Under the pieces are notes generated by a model. The model searched no databases, was not told the origin of the DNA, and saw only the letters and a list, made by a program, of their open reading frames with translations. From assembly GCA_049840835.1 (NCBI GenBank), contig JASGJG010000016.1, forward strand, positions 1 through 64,000: a DNA stretch of 64,000 bases. The letters run 5' to 3'. Positions 16,090 to 24,441 of the stretch are shown in pieces. A program made the translations under genes and the position numbers. Origin of the DNA: JANLTX01 sp049840835 (GTDB lineage Bacteria; Armatimonadota; Armatimonadia; Armatimonadales; Armatimonadaceae). Each line of letters opens with the position of its first letter. Positions within the stretch are counted from its first letter, which is position 1.

Positions 16090-16216
16090 GAGCCTATTTT
16101 ACCCCTGCGCCATTGATAACTCCAATGAATTGATTTCATGTAAATCATGCAAAATACGCATACTATAATTACTCTAGTTTAATATAGTCTATAATTAGAT
16201 TAATCATCGAGCACGG
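16090..16216. promoter_or_regulatory. AT-rich divergent promoter region acnA/marR
   Basis: The 127 bp between the two divergent starts are strongly AT-rich. TATAATTA occurs twice as a direct repeat (16164-16171 and 16190-16197) and ACTATA/TATAGT form a loose inverted repeat around it, suitable for a MarR-type dimer and for -10 boxes. Autoregulation by the MarR protein is an inference from position. Confidence 0.5.
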
Positions 16217-16623
16217 ATGATTATCGCCTTTCTACTTCAGGCTTGCCACGGGGAGCTGCGCCGCCGCATGGTGGAACTCTGGCCCCATTCGAACTGAATC
16301 CTGGCCACTTCGCGGTTATGAGTCTGCTCTACAGCACCGGTGCTAGGAGCCAGAAGCAGCTTATCGACGCGCTGAATATCGACAAATCGACGATGGTTAT
16401 TCTCATCGATCAATTGGAGCGCGGTGACTTCGCGATTCGCCAGCCCGATACTCGCGACTGCCGCGCTCATGCCGTGTCTCTAACCGAAATCGGGCGAGAG
16501 CGTTTCGAGATTCTGGGAGTGCTGGTAGCACGGATACAGGCCAACTACTTCTCCCCGCTCACCTCCGACGAACTGGAGACCTTGCGAACATTGCTTCTGC
16601 GACTAAAGGCAAGACAACTATGA
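16217..16623 (+). pseudogene. MarR-family regulator, one frameshift
   Basis: ATG 16217 opens MIIAFLLQACHGELRRRMVE, the usual N-terminal dimerisation helix, in frame 2; from about 16285 the protein continues in frame 1 (FELNPGHFAVMSLLYSTGA, SQKQLIDALNIDKSTMVILI, DQLERGDFAIRQPDTRDCRA). The winged-helix with the DxR wing motif is complete. The length of 407 nt is one base short of a full frame, and the switch lies at a run of four C, so either a deletion or a base-calling loss. Reading only from the TTG at 16243 would remove the first helix. ATGA overlap with the next gene. Confidence 0.75.
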
Positions 16624-17327
16624 ACGCTATCTCTTGGCGGGAGCTGGAGACCTTTCTGACCGTAACCGGGTTTGTCTCTGCCTGGGCTATCGTTCCCGCA
16701 CTGAACAAGCGTGTCTGGCATATCCTGGTTCCTGGCGTGTTTCTACTGATAGGGTGTGCCTGGTTTGTCGCCATCCTTCAATCCGGGCCTGCATTCCTGC
16801 CTCGGTTTCTTGCCGCGGTCATTGGCTGGCCGCTCATCGCCCTCGCAGGTACGGTCTTACGCCAGAGACTTTCGCCTACACCATCCTCATCCTCGCAGGA
16901 AATCCATTGGGGTGACTGTCAAAAGCAAGGAGACCCGGAGTTCATTCAGGCCTTCGAGCGTTTCCTGCAGGCAGGTCAACAAGGGGATATTGCCACTATT
17001 CGGGAGATCTACGCCCCTGAATTCCAGTGTCTGAGGGTAGCTGATTCTGGCGGCAGTGTTCGCCTCCCTAGAGACAAAATGCTTCACTTCTGGGAGCAGG
17101 CCATTTCATCGGCACGCCCCAATGGGCTCATACGTTCCCATGCCATTCCTACCAGGAACACACGGATCTGGTTTCTGGATTCCCATGGCACAGAGGCAAC
17201 GATTCTAATGACCCGGCAAAAACGCCTCCAGACAAACTGGGAGAATCTATTCTATGTACTCCGGTGGGTTCGCCAGAATGGGGAGTGGAAGCTGCTCCGG
17301 GAGTATGTTCATCAAAAAAGTTCGTAA
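16620..17327 (+). CDS. Membrane-anchored SnoaL/NTF2-like protein
   Basis: 235 residues. Three hydrophobic segments in the first 80 residues (FLTVTGFVSAWAIVPAL, HILVPGVFLLIGCAWFVAIL, FLAAVIGWPLIALAGTVL) are followed, after a Ser-rich linker, by a cytoplasmic or external domain of about 130 residues whose pattern (FIQAFERFLQAGQQGDIATI, IYAPEFQCL, RDKMLHFWEQAI, VLRWVRQNGEWKLLREYV) is that of SnoaL/NTF2-like folds. The start overlaps the MarR gene by 4 nt, so the two are coupled; the MarR protein may control it. The ligand is unknown. Confidence 0.65.
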   Translation: MNAISWRELETFLTVTGFVSAWAIVPALNKRVWHILVPGVFLLIGCAWFVAILQSGPAFLPRFLAAVIGWPLIALAGTVLRQRLSPTPSSSSQEIHWGDCQKQGDPEFIQAFERFLQAGQQGDIATIREIYAPEFQCLRVADSGGSVRLPRDKMLHFWEQAISSARPNGLIRSHAIPTRNTRIWFLDSHGTEATILMTRQKRLQTNWENLFYVLRWVRQNGEWKLLREYVHQKSS

Positions 17328-17374
17328 GGCCCGATGGATTTCGCATGGCAGCAACGAAGTGATGGTTGAGAGCC

Positions 17375-17893
17375 ATGATGCCGACCAGCGCCCGCTCCCT
17401 CTGGAGCCTGACCAAGCGAGTACCGCCCGACCCGGCAGTGCTCCGTGAAAAGTATCTGGCTCCCCTGCTAGCCTACACTCAGCGCCGCCTTCGTAATCGA
17501 GATGACGCAGAAGATGCCGTGGCAGAGGTCTTCGGTGCCGCCTATGCTGCCCTGCACCGTTGCCCTGCGCCAGAGTGGGAGCGTGCCTGGTTATTCGGCA
17601 TCGCGCGGAATAAAGTGGCCGATGCCCTGAAAAAACGTCGCAAACGCGCCGAGGTCCCGCTGGACTCCGTGGCAGAGCGATCTACCCCGTTTGTACAAGA
17701 CTCCGAGCTACAGGAGTTTCTGGAAACCCTGCGCCCGGAGTGGCGCGAGGTTCTGCTTCTGAAATACGTGGAAGGGTTGAGCCTCGCGGAGATTGGCCGT
17801 GTGGTGGGTAAGTCCGACAAGGCGATCAGCAGCCTGCTACAGCGTGCTCGTGCCGCCGCACAGCAAGCTCTGAGTAGTGAGGAAGAGTCATGA
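17375..17893 (+). CDS. ECF sigma factor
   Basis: About 172 residues; ATGs at 17375 and 17378 are both possible. Region 2 is seen in YLAPLLAYTQRRLRNRDDAE, DAVAEVFGAAYAAL and ERAWLFGIARNKVADALKKR; region 4 in LRPEWREVLLLKYVEGLSLA, EIGRVVGKSDKAISSLLQRA. It overlaps the next gene by ATGA, and that gene codes for a single-TM protein, the normal arrangement of an ECF factor and its membrane partner. It does not carry the promoter block of the sigma/TPR system upstream, so the two sigma factors probably serve different regulons. Confidence 0.9.
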   Translation: MMPTSARSLWSLTKRVPPDPAVLREKYLAPLLAYTQRRLRNRDDAEDAVAEVFGAAYAALHRCPAPEWERAWLFGIARNKVADALKKRRKRAEVPLDSVAERSTPFVQDSELQEFLETLRPEWREVLLLKYVEGLSLAEIGRVVGKSDKAISSLLQRARAAAQQALSSEEES

Positions 17894-18798
17894 GAGAAGA
17901 GGAACTGGCAAAGCGCCTGCAAAACGCTTTTCCCAACACTGCCCCGCCCGATGACGCTCTGCACGCCCGAATCCGAAGCTTGCAGAGCAAGGCGAAAACC
18001 CCACGAAGAAAGGCTACCTGGAAACGAGTTCTGGGAGGCCTTGCCACCGCTGGTATCGGGGCAGTCGCGATCTCCCGTGGAGCAGTTGTGTCTGTTCTCC
18101 TCCAGATGGAGCATGCGCCTGCCGCACAGTCCGTCGCCATTACGACGGTGCACCAGGATGGTTTCGGTTACTCTAACACACGTCAGTACTGGGAGTCTCC
18201 AAAGGGCCAGAAAAGCATCGCTATTGCGGCAACGAACGGGAAACCATGGTCCACACAGTACACGGTTCGTAATGGTAACAAAATCTATTTCTGGACCCGT
18301 GGCTATGAATCGAAAGGTGAGGTTTACACTAAACTGGCTCCCCTGCTGCAGGAGCCCCCGCAGAACATCTGCGTCACGAAGTCGTTCCTCATTCCATGGA
18401 TAGTCCGACTACCGGACAAAATAGTAAACGGACGCCGACAATGGATGCTCCAGCAAACCTATACCCTTCCTACAAGATCCGTATCGGAACCCGTTGCCAT
18501 CGGAGCCAGACTTGACACAGGGCTACACAAATTTGTGTGGCAGATAGATGCGAAGCTCGCCAAGGTTACCCGAACCGAAAACTGGGTCTATCGCACGAAC
18601 GACACCTGGCATCTCCAGACATTTAGCACCGGCAACTATAATCAGCCAATGCCGGATTCTTTCTTTGATATTCCGTCTACCGTAAAGTGGACACCCAACT
18701 CCAAGCCTGCTGGCATGGGCCACAGTTCCCTCTTTGAACCTTATCAGGGGAATGTGTCCTTTCGTGCCTGGTGGCATGACATTCTGGTTGGACAATAA
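17890..18798 (+). CDS. Sigma-linked single-TM protein, paralog 1
   Basis: 302 residues: a short cytoplasmic N-terminus (REEELAKRLQNAFPNTAPPD), a basic stretch RRKATWKRVLGG, one TM segment (LATAGIGAVAISRGAVVSVL) and a large external part with the segments PWIVRLPDKIVNGRRQWMLQ, QTY and the end FRAWWHDILVGQ. By position (ATGA overlap with the ECF gene) it is the likely anti-sigma factor, although there is no zinc-binding ZAS motif. Two paralogs follow; all share the NG-RQW-LQQT block and a Trp-rich extreme C-terminus. No known family is recognised. Confidence 0.75.
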   Translation: MREEELAKRLQNAFPNTAPPDDALHARIRSLQSKAKTPRRKATWKRVLGGLATAGIGAVAISRGAVVSVLLQMEHAPAAQSVAITTVHQDGFGYSNTRQYWESPKGQKSIAIAATNGKPWSTQYTVRNGNKIYFWTRGYESKGEVYTKLAPLLQEPPQNICVTKSFLIPWIVRLPDKIVNGRRQWMLQQTYTLPTRSVSEPVAIGARLDTGLHKFVWQIDAKLAKVTRTENWVYRTNDTWHLQTFSTGNYNQPMPDSFFDIPSTVKWTPNSKPAGMGHSSLFEPYQGNVSFRAWWHDILVGQ

Positions 18799-18901
18799 CC
18801 TCACCAAATACTTACACCATTGTGCAACCTCGGATAGGTTTAGATTGACTATTAGAGCAATGTAAGAATCTGTGTCTTATAGCCCCTTGAGGTATTGAGT
18901 T

Positions 18902-19758
18902 ATGCCCAACCAAATAAAGAAACCTCGCCGAAACACCCGCGGGAAAATTGTATTCCTTAGCATTGGCGTTGTCGTCGTAGGAATGGTTCTTGTATCTCGC
19001 GCTCCCGTCGCCTACGTCCTCTATCAGTATCAGAGTGGGCCTGCCCCAGAACGGTGTTAACGCTTTCGAAGCGTTACGATGATCCCTATGGTATTCCGCT
19101 ACAGCGTACCTGGAAAGTAGCAGATAGAGAACTGGAGACATCTTACCAATTTGAGCGAAGCTCAAATCCCAATGAACTGGTTCTGGAGCACCAGCACCAT
19201 CAGCTCTACTCAGAAAACAAATGGTACACCTGGACACAGGGAGAAGCTTCTGATGGCGATGTGCTCCAAATCCAACGGCATGAGATAGAGTCTCGCCTGC
19301 TCTCTGGAGATAGTGGCCTGCTGGATGAAGCTAGCTATCTGGTTGATGAGCCCTCTACTCCCAATTGGTATCAAGCAATCTGGTCCAGCCCATGGCTAAT
19401 GAGGATGCCAGATAGATTTGCGGATGGTCATCGCCAGTGGGTGCTTCAACAAACGTACCATAAACCAGACTCCCTGGAATATCATCGAAAAGTATGGGGC
19501 ATCGATGTACAGACCAGGCAAATCAGCTGGGCGGAACATTGGGCCTTCTCTGGCAACACCCCGCAGAAACTTCTGGTACGTGATGACTTTAGTTATAATA
19601 TCCCCATACCAGACTCAACCTTCGAAGTACCTGACAACTTACAGAAGAAGACTCCAGATGGTGAAATGCCCGTGTGGTTTACAGAGCCGTCTCTTCGAAT
19701 CTATGTAGCACCTATATCCTGGCGTAGCTGGTGGAACAACATTCTGGTAGGACGATAG
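18902..19758 (+). pseudogene. Single-TM protein paralog 2, one frameshift
   Basis: ATG 18902 opens MPNQIKKPRRNTRGKIVFLS and a TM segment (IGVVVVGMVLVSRAPVAYVL), matching the N-terminus of paralog 3. At a GCCCC run near 19042-19046 the frame ends; the same protein continues in the other frame (RTVLTLSKRYDDPYGIPLQR, SPWLMRMPDRFADGHRQWVL, end WRSWWNNILVGR). The total is one base short of a full frame, so one C is missing, either in the organism or in the read. With that base restored, the protein is a full-length member of the family. 35 nt separate it from paralog 3. Confidence 0.75.
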
Positions 19759-19793
19759 CAATTACTTTCCAATAGGATTTCAGGGGTTGACAT

Positions 19794-20606
19794 ATGCCCG
19801 ATTGGATAACGAAATCTCGCCGAAAGGCTCACTGGAAGAACATACTCATTGGGGCTATAGCCGTGGGTGTAGGCATGGTGTGCCTATCGCGTGCTCAGGT
19901 TGCCTACGTTCTCTATCAGCATCAAAACGCTAAAGCACCCAGCACAACCTATATAGAGACAATAGACAAATATTCCTATTTTTCCTCAGGTAAAGTGCGG
20001 CGCATCTGGAAAACATCTGACAAAAAGCGATGGAGCAAGTACGCGCAAACAAGGGTGCCAATTCAAGTCTTTTCTGTTCATCAAGTCTGCCGTGACAAAA
20101 AAAGTTACTTTTGGACATCGCACAAAATGATTGATGCGGAACAATACAGTGTCTCCAAAGAAGCTCCCAGCAATGAAATCCAGGCAAAGCCCAGTTTGGG
20201 CCAGGCTGTCTGGTCTATTCCCTGGCTCTTTAGAATGCCAGATAGGTATACAAACGGGCATCGCCAGTGGATTCTTCAGCAAACGCTTAGCCGATCCCAA
20301 AACTATGCTAATTGGACGGTATGGGGGTTTAGTGCAGAAACGGGACGATTGAGTTGGATAGAAGACTGGTCCCAGGAAGGGAAAATGGAACCAGAGTTGC
20401 TGAAGCGAACGGTGTACACCTACGACAGTCCGATACCAGACTCTGTCTTCGAAGTTCCCAATCTTCTGAAAACACGGGATTCCGAATATACGGAGAGCTC
20501 GTGGCCAGAGGAACCTGATTTTACTCCCGCCGTCAGAACATTTTCGTGGAGCTGGCGTTCATCGAACTGGGAGCAGTGGTGGAATACGGTTCTGGTGGGG
20601 CGATAG
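19794..20606 (+). CDS. Single-TM protein paralog 3
   Basis: 270 residues: basic start (MPDWITKSRRKAHWKNILIG), TM segment (AIAVGVGMVCLSRAQVAYVL), then an external domain with PWLFRMPDRYTNGHRQWILQ and the C-terminal NWEQWWNTVLVGR. It lacks the longer cytoplasmic N-terminus of paralog 1 that would contact a sigma factor, so it is more likely a co-regulated surface-side partner than an anti-sigma factor. The same four-gene unit (sigma plus three paralogs) appears to be transcribed together. Function unknown. Confidence 0.75.
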   Translation: MPDWITKSRRKAHWKNILIGAIAVGVGMVCLSRAQVAYVLYQHQNAKAPSTTYIETIDKYSYFSSGKVRRIWKTSDKKRWSKYAQTRVPIQVFSVHQVCRDKKSYFWTSHKMIDAEQYSVSKEAPSNEIQAKPSLGQAVWSIPWLFRMPDRYTNGHRQWILQQTLSRSQNYANWTVWGFSAETGRLSWIEDWSQEGKMEPELLKRTVYTYDSPIPDSVFEVPNLLKTRDSEYTESSWPEEPDFTPAVRTFSWSWRSSNWEQWWNTVLVGR

Positions 20607-20624
20607 GTGCGCCCCACCAGTCCA

Positions 20625-21725
20625 CTAAATATCCGTAAAGCTGGGAATCTCCACACGCTCACCATTTCGTAGCGAAGACTCATTGGCGCAGATTCCCGCT
20701 GCTGTCCAGTTCGCTGAGATGACCGCATCGATTACTGGTGAGCGCTCTTCTACAATACTCCGCACGAACTCATGGGCCAGGTGTGGGTGCGAACCTCCAT
20801 GCCCATGCTGAGTAAAGCGGGCAATCTCTGGCGGAATCAAGTCGAGCCTATCTGGCGAGGAGACGCGCTCCATACGTGCGTGTCGCCCCCGGTGCTCCGG
20901 CGAGGCAAGTGGCTCCAGAGTGTAGAGAATCGGCTCTTCGTGCTCTAAGTTCCACTCGAAGCCCTTACTATCGCCATACACGCTGAATGCTTCGGTGTAG
21001 GTTCGCGCCGTCTGGAACCAGGAGCGTGTGACCTCGGCGGCCAGCTCGCCCCCTTCTAACCGGAAAATAGCGGTTTGTAGGGGAAACGTGGTGCCCCCTG
21101 GCTGTTGGATATCCGCCCGCAATCGTCCGGACCCGAAGCAACATACGGATTCTGCGCGGCCACCTGCCAGCGCCAGTACCGGAGCTATAGCGTGAGTACC
21201 ATAGATCATAGGCGCCATAGCACGCCAATATTCGGGGTAGTTTCCCTCTATGTCCTGAAAGTAGGTTCCACGCAGGAAAGTCAGATTGCCCAGCTCGCCC
21301 CGGCTTACCAGGTCCTGTGCATACAGAAACTCGCGGGTGTAGACCGCCGTTTCCATCATCATGTAGTTCTTACCGGAGCGCTTCTGCACCTGAACAATCC
21401 GGCGCAGATCGTCAATTTCTGTCGCCATGGGTACGGCACAGGCGCAGTGCTTGCCTGCCTCTAATACCGCCAGAGTCTGCTCTACATGAAACGGCACCGG
21501 GGAGAGCAGATGCACGGCATCCAGCTCCTCACAGGCGAGTACTCCCTCCAGCGACGTAAAGAGATACTCTGGCGGAATCTCCAGACTTTCCCCGAGCGAT
21601 TGCAATCGGCGCTCATCCGGATCGCACAGGGCAACCAGGCCCACATCCGGGTGGGCCTGGTAAATCGGTGCGAAGGCGGCCCCAAACCCGAGGCCAACCA
21701 CAGCAATGTTTACTTTAGATGCCAT
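20625..21725 (-). CDS. Gfo/Idh/MocA-family oxidoreductase
   Basis: 366 residues. N-terminal Rossmann domain with GLGFGAAF as the dinucleotide-binding turn and LCDPD at the end of the second strand; the C-terminal alpha/beta domain is complete (VAEVTRSWFQTARTYTEAFS). The usual EKP motif is replaced (ACAVPMATE), so the substrate-binding Lys is missing, while the His of YGTHAIAP is kept. Such members act on sugars or related polyols with NAD(P), but catalysis is doubtful here. A 137-bp palindromic repeat lies 9 bp upstream of its start, and an aldo/keto reductase gene beyond it reads the same way. Confidence 0.85.
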   Translation of the reverse strand: MASKVNIAVVGLGFGAAFAPIYQAHPDVGLVALCDPDERRLQSLGESLEIPPEYLFTSLEGVLACEELDAVHLLSPVPFHVEQTLAVLEAGKHCACAVPMATEIDDLRRIVQVQKRSGKNYMMMETAVYTREFLYAQDLVSRGELGNLTFLRGTYFQDIEGNYPEYWRAMAPMIYGTHAIAPVLALAGGRAESVCCFGSGRLRADIQQPGGTTFPLQTAIFRLEGGELAAEVTRSWFQTARTYTEAFSVYGDSKGFEWNLEHEEPILYTLEPLASPEHRGRHARMERVSSPDRLDLIPPEIARFTQHGHGGSHPHLAHEFVRSIVEERSPVIDAVISANWTAAGICANESSLRNGERVEIPSFTDI

Positions 21726-21734
21726 AGCTAATTA

Positions 21735-21871
21735 CCTCTCCCCCTAACCCCCTCCCCTAAAGGGAAGGGGGAACGAGAATCACCGGGGGCTTCTGCTGGG
21801 GTGGCACAGAATCCAGGCGATTGCCCTGTAAATTCTCCCTTCCCTTTAGGGGAGGAGGTTAGGGGGAGAGG
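21735..21871. repeat. 137-bp palindromic element, class A copy 1
   Basis: The arms 21735-21772 and 21833-21871 are near-perfect inverted repeats beginning CCTCTCCCCCTAACCCC; the interior (AGAATCAC, later TTCTGC) is poorly conserved. A second copy of exactly the same length lies at 48438-48574. It sits between the aldo/keto reductase and the Gfo/Idh/MocA gene. The shape is that of a small non-autonomous element (MITE). Confidence 0.8.
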
Positions 21872-21882
21872 TCAATGGATTT

Positions 21883-22806
21883 TTACGGCAGAGTTTTACC
21901 CGTGGCGCGGTAGATTTCGTACCACTGCTCTCGGGAGAGCGAGACGCCGGATGCCTGCGCGACTTCTTTGATACGCTCGGGTTTGGTGGTACCAATCACT
22001 ACCTGCATCTTGGCGGGGTGGCGCAGAATCCAGGCGATAGCCAATGTGGTGCTGGAAACGCCGAAGCCCTCTGCAATCGTATCCAGGACTTTGTTCAGTT
22101 CAGGAAACTCCGGGCTACCGATGAACGAACCTTTGAAGAAACCATACTGGAACGGCGACCAAGCCTGCACAGTGATTTTCTTGAGGCGGCAGTAGTCCAA
22201 CACGCTGTTATCGCGGTCTATGGAGCGATCTATCTCCATGTTGACGTTCAGACCATGATCCAGCATACCCGTGTTGGTAACGCTGAACTGAAGCTGGTTG
22301 GCTTCGAGCTTCATGGGCAGGCTGGCTTGTAGCAGTTCAATCTGACCCGGGTTGTGGTTGCTGACACCAAAGTGCCGTACCTTGCCGCTGTCTTTCAGCT
22401 GCGTAAACGCCTCTGCGACTTCCTCAGGCTCTACCAGGGTATCGGGGCGATGCAGAAGCAGGACATCGATGTAGTCGGTCTCCAGGCGCTTCAGAATGCC
22501 ATCTACGGAGTTTAGAATATGCTCTTTGGAGAAGTCGAACATGCCCTTGCGGATACCGCACTTACTCTGCAGAATCAGGTCCTCACGCGGAATTCCGAGG
22601 CGCTTGACAGAAGCGGCAAAGACCTCTTCGCTCTTGCCACCACCATAGATATCGGCGTGATCAAAGAAGTTCAGGCCCTCGTCCATCGAGGTGCGCACGA
22701 ACGTATCTACGGCATCCGGCGTCATGCCAGCGATGCGCATGCAGCCCACGGAGATCTCGGTGGTCTGAAGAGAGCTAGATCCGAGGGGAATAATCTTAAC
22801 GGCCAT
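21883..22806 (-). CDS. Aldo/keto reductase
   Basis: 307 residues from ATG 22806 (MAVKIIPLGSSSLQTTEISV); the longer reading from 22845 is less likely. The NADPH-dependent (alpha/beta)8 barrel pattern is complete: catalytic Asp and Tyr in FDHADIYGGGKSEE, Lys in LILQSKCGIRK, His in VLLLHRPDTLVEPEEV, and the cofactor segment AWSPFQYG and VVIGTTKPERI. The sequence resembles the YdhF-type subfamily. It reduces an aldehyde or ketone of unknown identity. Runs in the same direction as the Gfo/Idh/MocA gene but is separated from it by the class A repeat. Confidence 0.93.
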   Translation of the reverse strand: MAVKIIPLGSSSLQTTEISVGCMRIAGMTPDAVDTFVRTSMDEGLNFFDHADIYGGGKSEEVFAASVKRLGIPREDLILQSKCGIRKGMFDFSKEHILNSVDGILKRLETDYIDVLLLHRPDTLVEPEEVAEAFTQLKDSGKVRHFGVSNHNPGQIELLQASLPMKLEANQLQFSVTNTGMLDHGLNVNMEIDRSIDRDNSVLDYCRLKKITVQAWSPFQYGFFKGSFIGSPEFPELNKVLDTIAEGFGVSSTTLAIAWILRHPAKMQVVIGTTKPERIKEVAQASGVSLSREQWYEIYRATGKTLP

Positions 22807-22872
22807 TGCCGAAGTATACCCAATAGGACCAGTTTGGAATACCACTCCCTCAGAGTGTCCCGTTAGGCTTTT

Positions 22873-23042
22873 GCCCCCCTGCCCCCCAGTAATAGGGGGT
22901 TCCTACGAAGTTTATTCCTTTTAGCTGCTTCGCAGCATCGGTGCAGAGTATGGCAGGCTATTCGGTAAGCGAGAAAATGCCGCGCAGCGGCTTAGAGGTT
23001 GATACTGCACTGGAACCCGCTATTACTGGGGGGCAGGGGGGC
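22873..23042. repeat. 170-bp palindromic element, class C
   Basis: Inverted repeats of 31 bp with one mismatch: 22873-22903 and 23012-23042, beginning GCCCCCCTGCCCCCCAGTAA. The interior contains smaller complementary stretches (GCTGCTTCGCAGC). I find no second full copy in this window. No ORF inside; the shape is that of a MITE or a stable RNA hairpin. Confidence 0.75.
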
Positions 23043-23066
23043 ATGCCCGAAAGGGCATAAAAACGA

Positions 23067-23099
23067 AAAGCCGCCCAGCAAGAGTTGCTGAGCGGCTTT
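23067..23099 (-). terminator. Intrinsic terminator of the DUF1552 gene
   Basis: On the minus strand a 15-bp GC-rich stem (23067-23081 with 23085-23099, one mismatch, 3-nt loop) lies 10 nt after the stop of the DUF1552 gene and is followed by TCGTTTTTA. This ends the DUF1592/DUF1552 transcript. Confidence 0.75.
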
Positions 23100-23109
23100 C
23101 TAACAGAGT

Positions 23110-24432
23110 TTAGAAGCCCTCCAGGCGGGTGGTGGCATCGCCGAAGCGGTCCAGTTTGACGCCCATGCGGTCCATGAGGCCAAGGTAAAGGCTGCAGACC
23201 TTGCGGTTGTCTTCGCCCTTGTCGCGGTAGTTGAGCACGCGGCCTGTGGCGAGAGCGCCGCCCATGCCACCGACGGTAAGAATCGGCAGGTGAGAGTTGT
23301 CGTGCGACGAACCCGAGTACATGTTGGAGAGCCAGAGCATGCCCGTGTTGTCCAGCACAGAGGTATTCCCCTGCCCTTCCTTCATGGCATCCAGCTTTCC
23401 GGCCAGATAGGCAAGATTGCTCACATAGAACTGTGTGATGCGCTGGTAGCCCTCAGAGGTATCGCTGTGCGACGCGATATGGTGACCATCGCTCACGTTT
23501 AAGAACGGGTAGAACAGCCCGGAGAGGTCGCGGCACATGAGCATGGAAGCGATTCGGGTTTTATCCGTCTGAATGGCCAGTGCCACGATGTCGCACATAA
23601 GGCGCATGTGGTCCCGAATATCCTCGGGCAGGCCATCGTTGGGGCGCTTCATCAGTGTCAGAGGCATGTTCTTGGTCTGCGCGTTGTCGGCGGCCTTCAT
23701 CATAGAGCCACGCATCTTCTGAACACGCTGCTCGACCTCACGCACACTGCTCAGATACTCATCGAGCTTGCCACGGTCTTCCTGGCTGATTTTCTTGCGC
23801 AGGCGCGTAGCCTCATCGCGTACCCTGTCCAGCACGCTCTCCAAGCGCTGGCTGCCATTGTTATCGAACAGGCTGTCGAACGCCAGCGATGGATAGACCT
23901 CACTAGGCACGGGCGAGTCCGCGTTCTGCCAGGAGATATAGGAGCTATATGCCATGGAGAAGTTCGACTCGTGGTAGCCCGTGAGCGGCTTCTCGCAGGA
24001 GAGGACCAGACTCGGCTGAACCGTCTCCTGTCCCAGTCGCATAGCCAGCACCTGGTCCATGGAGATACCGCCGTGGAGCACCGCACCACGCGAGAGCGGC
24101 GCGCCAGAGAGGATTCCCCCGGTCATACCCGGATGGATACCGACATTCGTGGACGGTTTATTGAACAAACCACTGATGACATTGAGCTTGGTCTTCAGTG
24201 GCTCCAGCGGCGCAAGGCACTTGCTGAGCTCCATCTGAGCGCCCTCACCCTTGGCCCACCACTCATTCGGGCTGACCCCGGTGCCCATGAACTGGACTAT
24301 GAATCGCTTGGGCGGGGTAGAGGTTGCCGGGGGAGCGCCCCAGACCGGTGCGGACTCCAGCCAGGGCAGCGCCATGGCGACACCGGCACCGTGTAGGAAA
24401 AGTCGTCGGGAAAGCTGTTCCTGATTTCGCAT
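23110..24432 (-). CDS. DUF1552 family protein with Tat-like signal
   Basis: 440 residues. The N-terminus NQEQLSRRLFLHGAGVAMAL, then PWLESA, is a twin-arginine type export signal. The rest matches the DUF1552 pattern: FIVQFMGTGVSPNEWWAKG, LKTKLNVISGLFN, HPGMTGGILSGAP, SMDQVLA, HRLMCDIVALA-like segment and the end VGGMGGALATGR. This family is found almost only in Planctomycetota, Verrucomicrobiota, Acidobacteriota and Armatimonadota and normally follows a DUF1592-type cytochrome gene, as here (9 nt apart). It is secreted folded; the role is unknown, probably polymer or sugar degradation at the cell surface. Confidence 0.9.
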   Translation of the reverse strand: MRNQEQLSRRLFLHGAGVAMALPWLESAPVWGAPPATSTPPKRFIVQFMGTGVSPNEWWAKGEGAQMELSKCLAPLEPLKTKLNVISGLFNKPSTNVGIHPGMTGGILSGAPLSRGAVLHGGISMDQVLAMRLGQETVQPSLVLSCEKPLTGYHESNFSMAYSSYISWQNADSPVPSEVYPSLAFDSLFDNNGSQRLESVLDRVRDEATRLRKKISQEDRGKLDEYLSSVREVEQRVQKMRGSMMKAADNAQTKNMPLTLMKRPNDGLPEDIRDHMRLMCDIVALAIQTDKTRIASMLMCRDLSGLFYPFLNVSDGHHIASHSDTSEGYQRITQFYVSNLAYLAGKLDAMKEGQGNTSVLDNTGMLWLSNMYSGSSHDNSHLPILTVGGMGGALATGRVLNYRDKGEDNRKVCSLYLGLMDRMGVKLDRFGDATTRLEGF

Positions 24433-24441
24433 GTCTTTCTA

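Noticed and set aside
16243..16623. MarR protein starting at TTG 16243 as an intact gene.
   Set aside because: This would lack the first dimerisation helix, which is present in the other frame from ATG 16217. A frameshift explains both.
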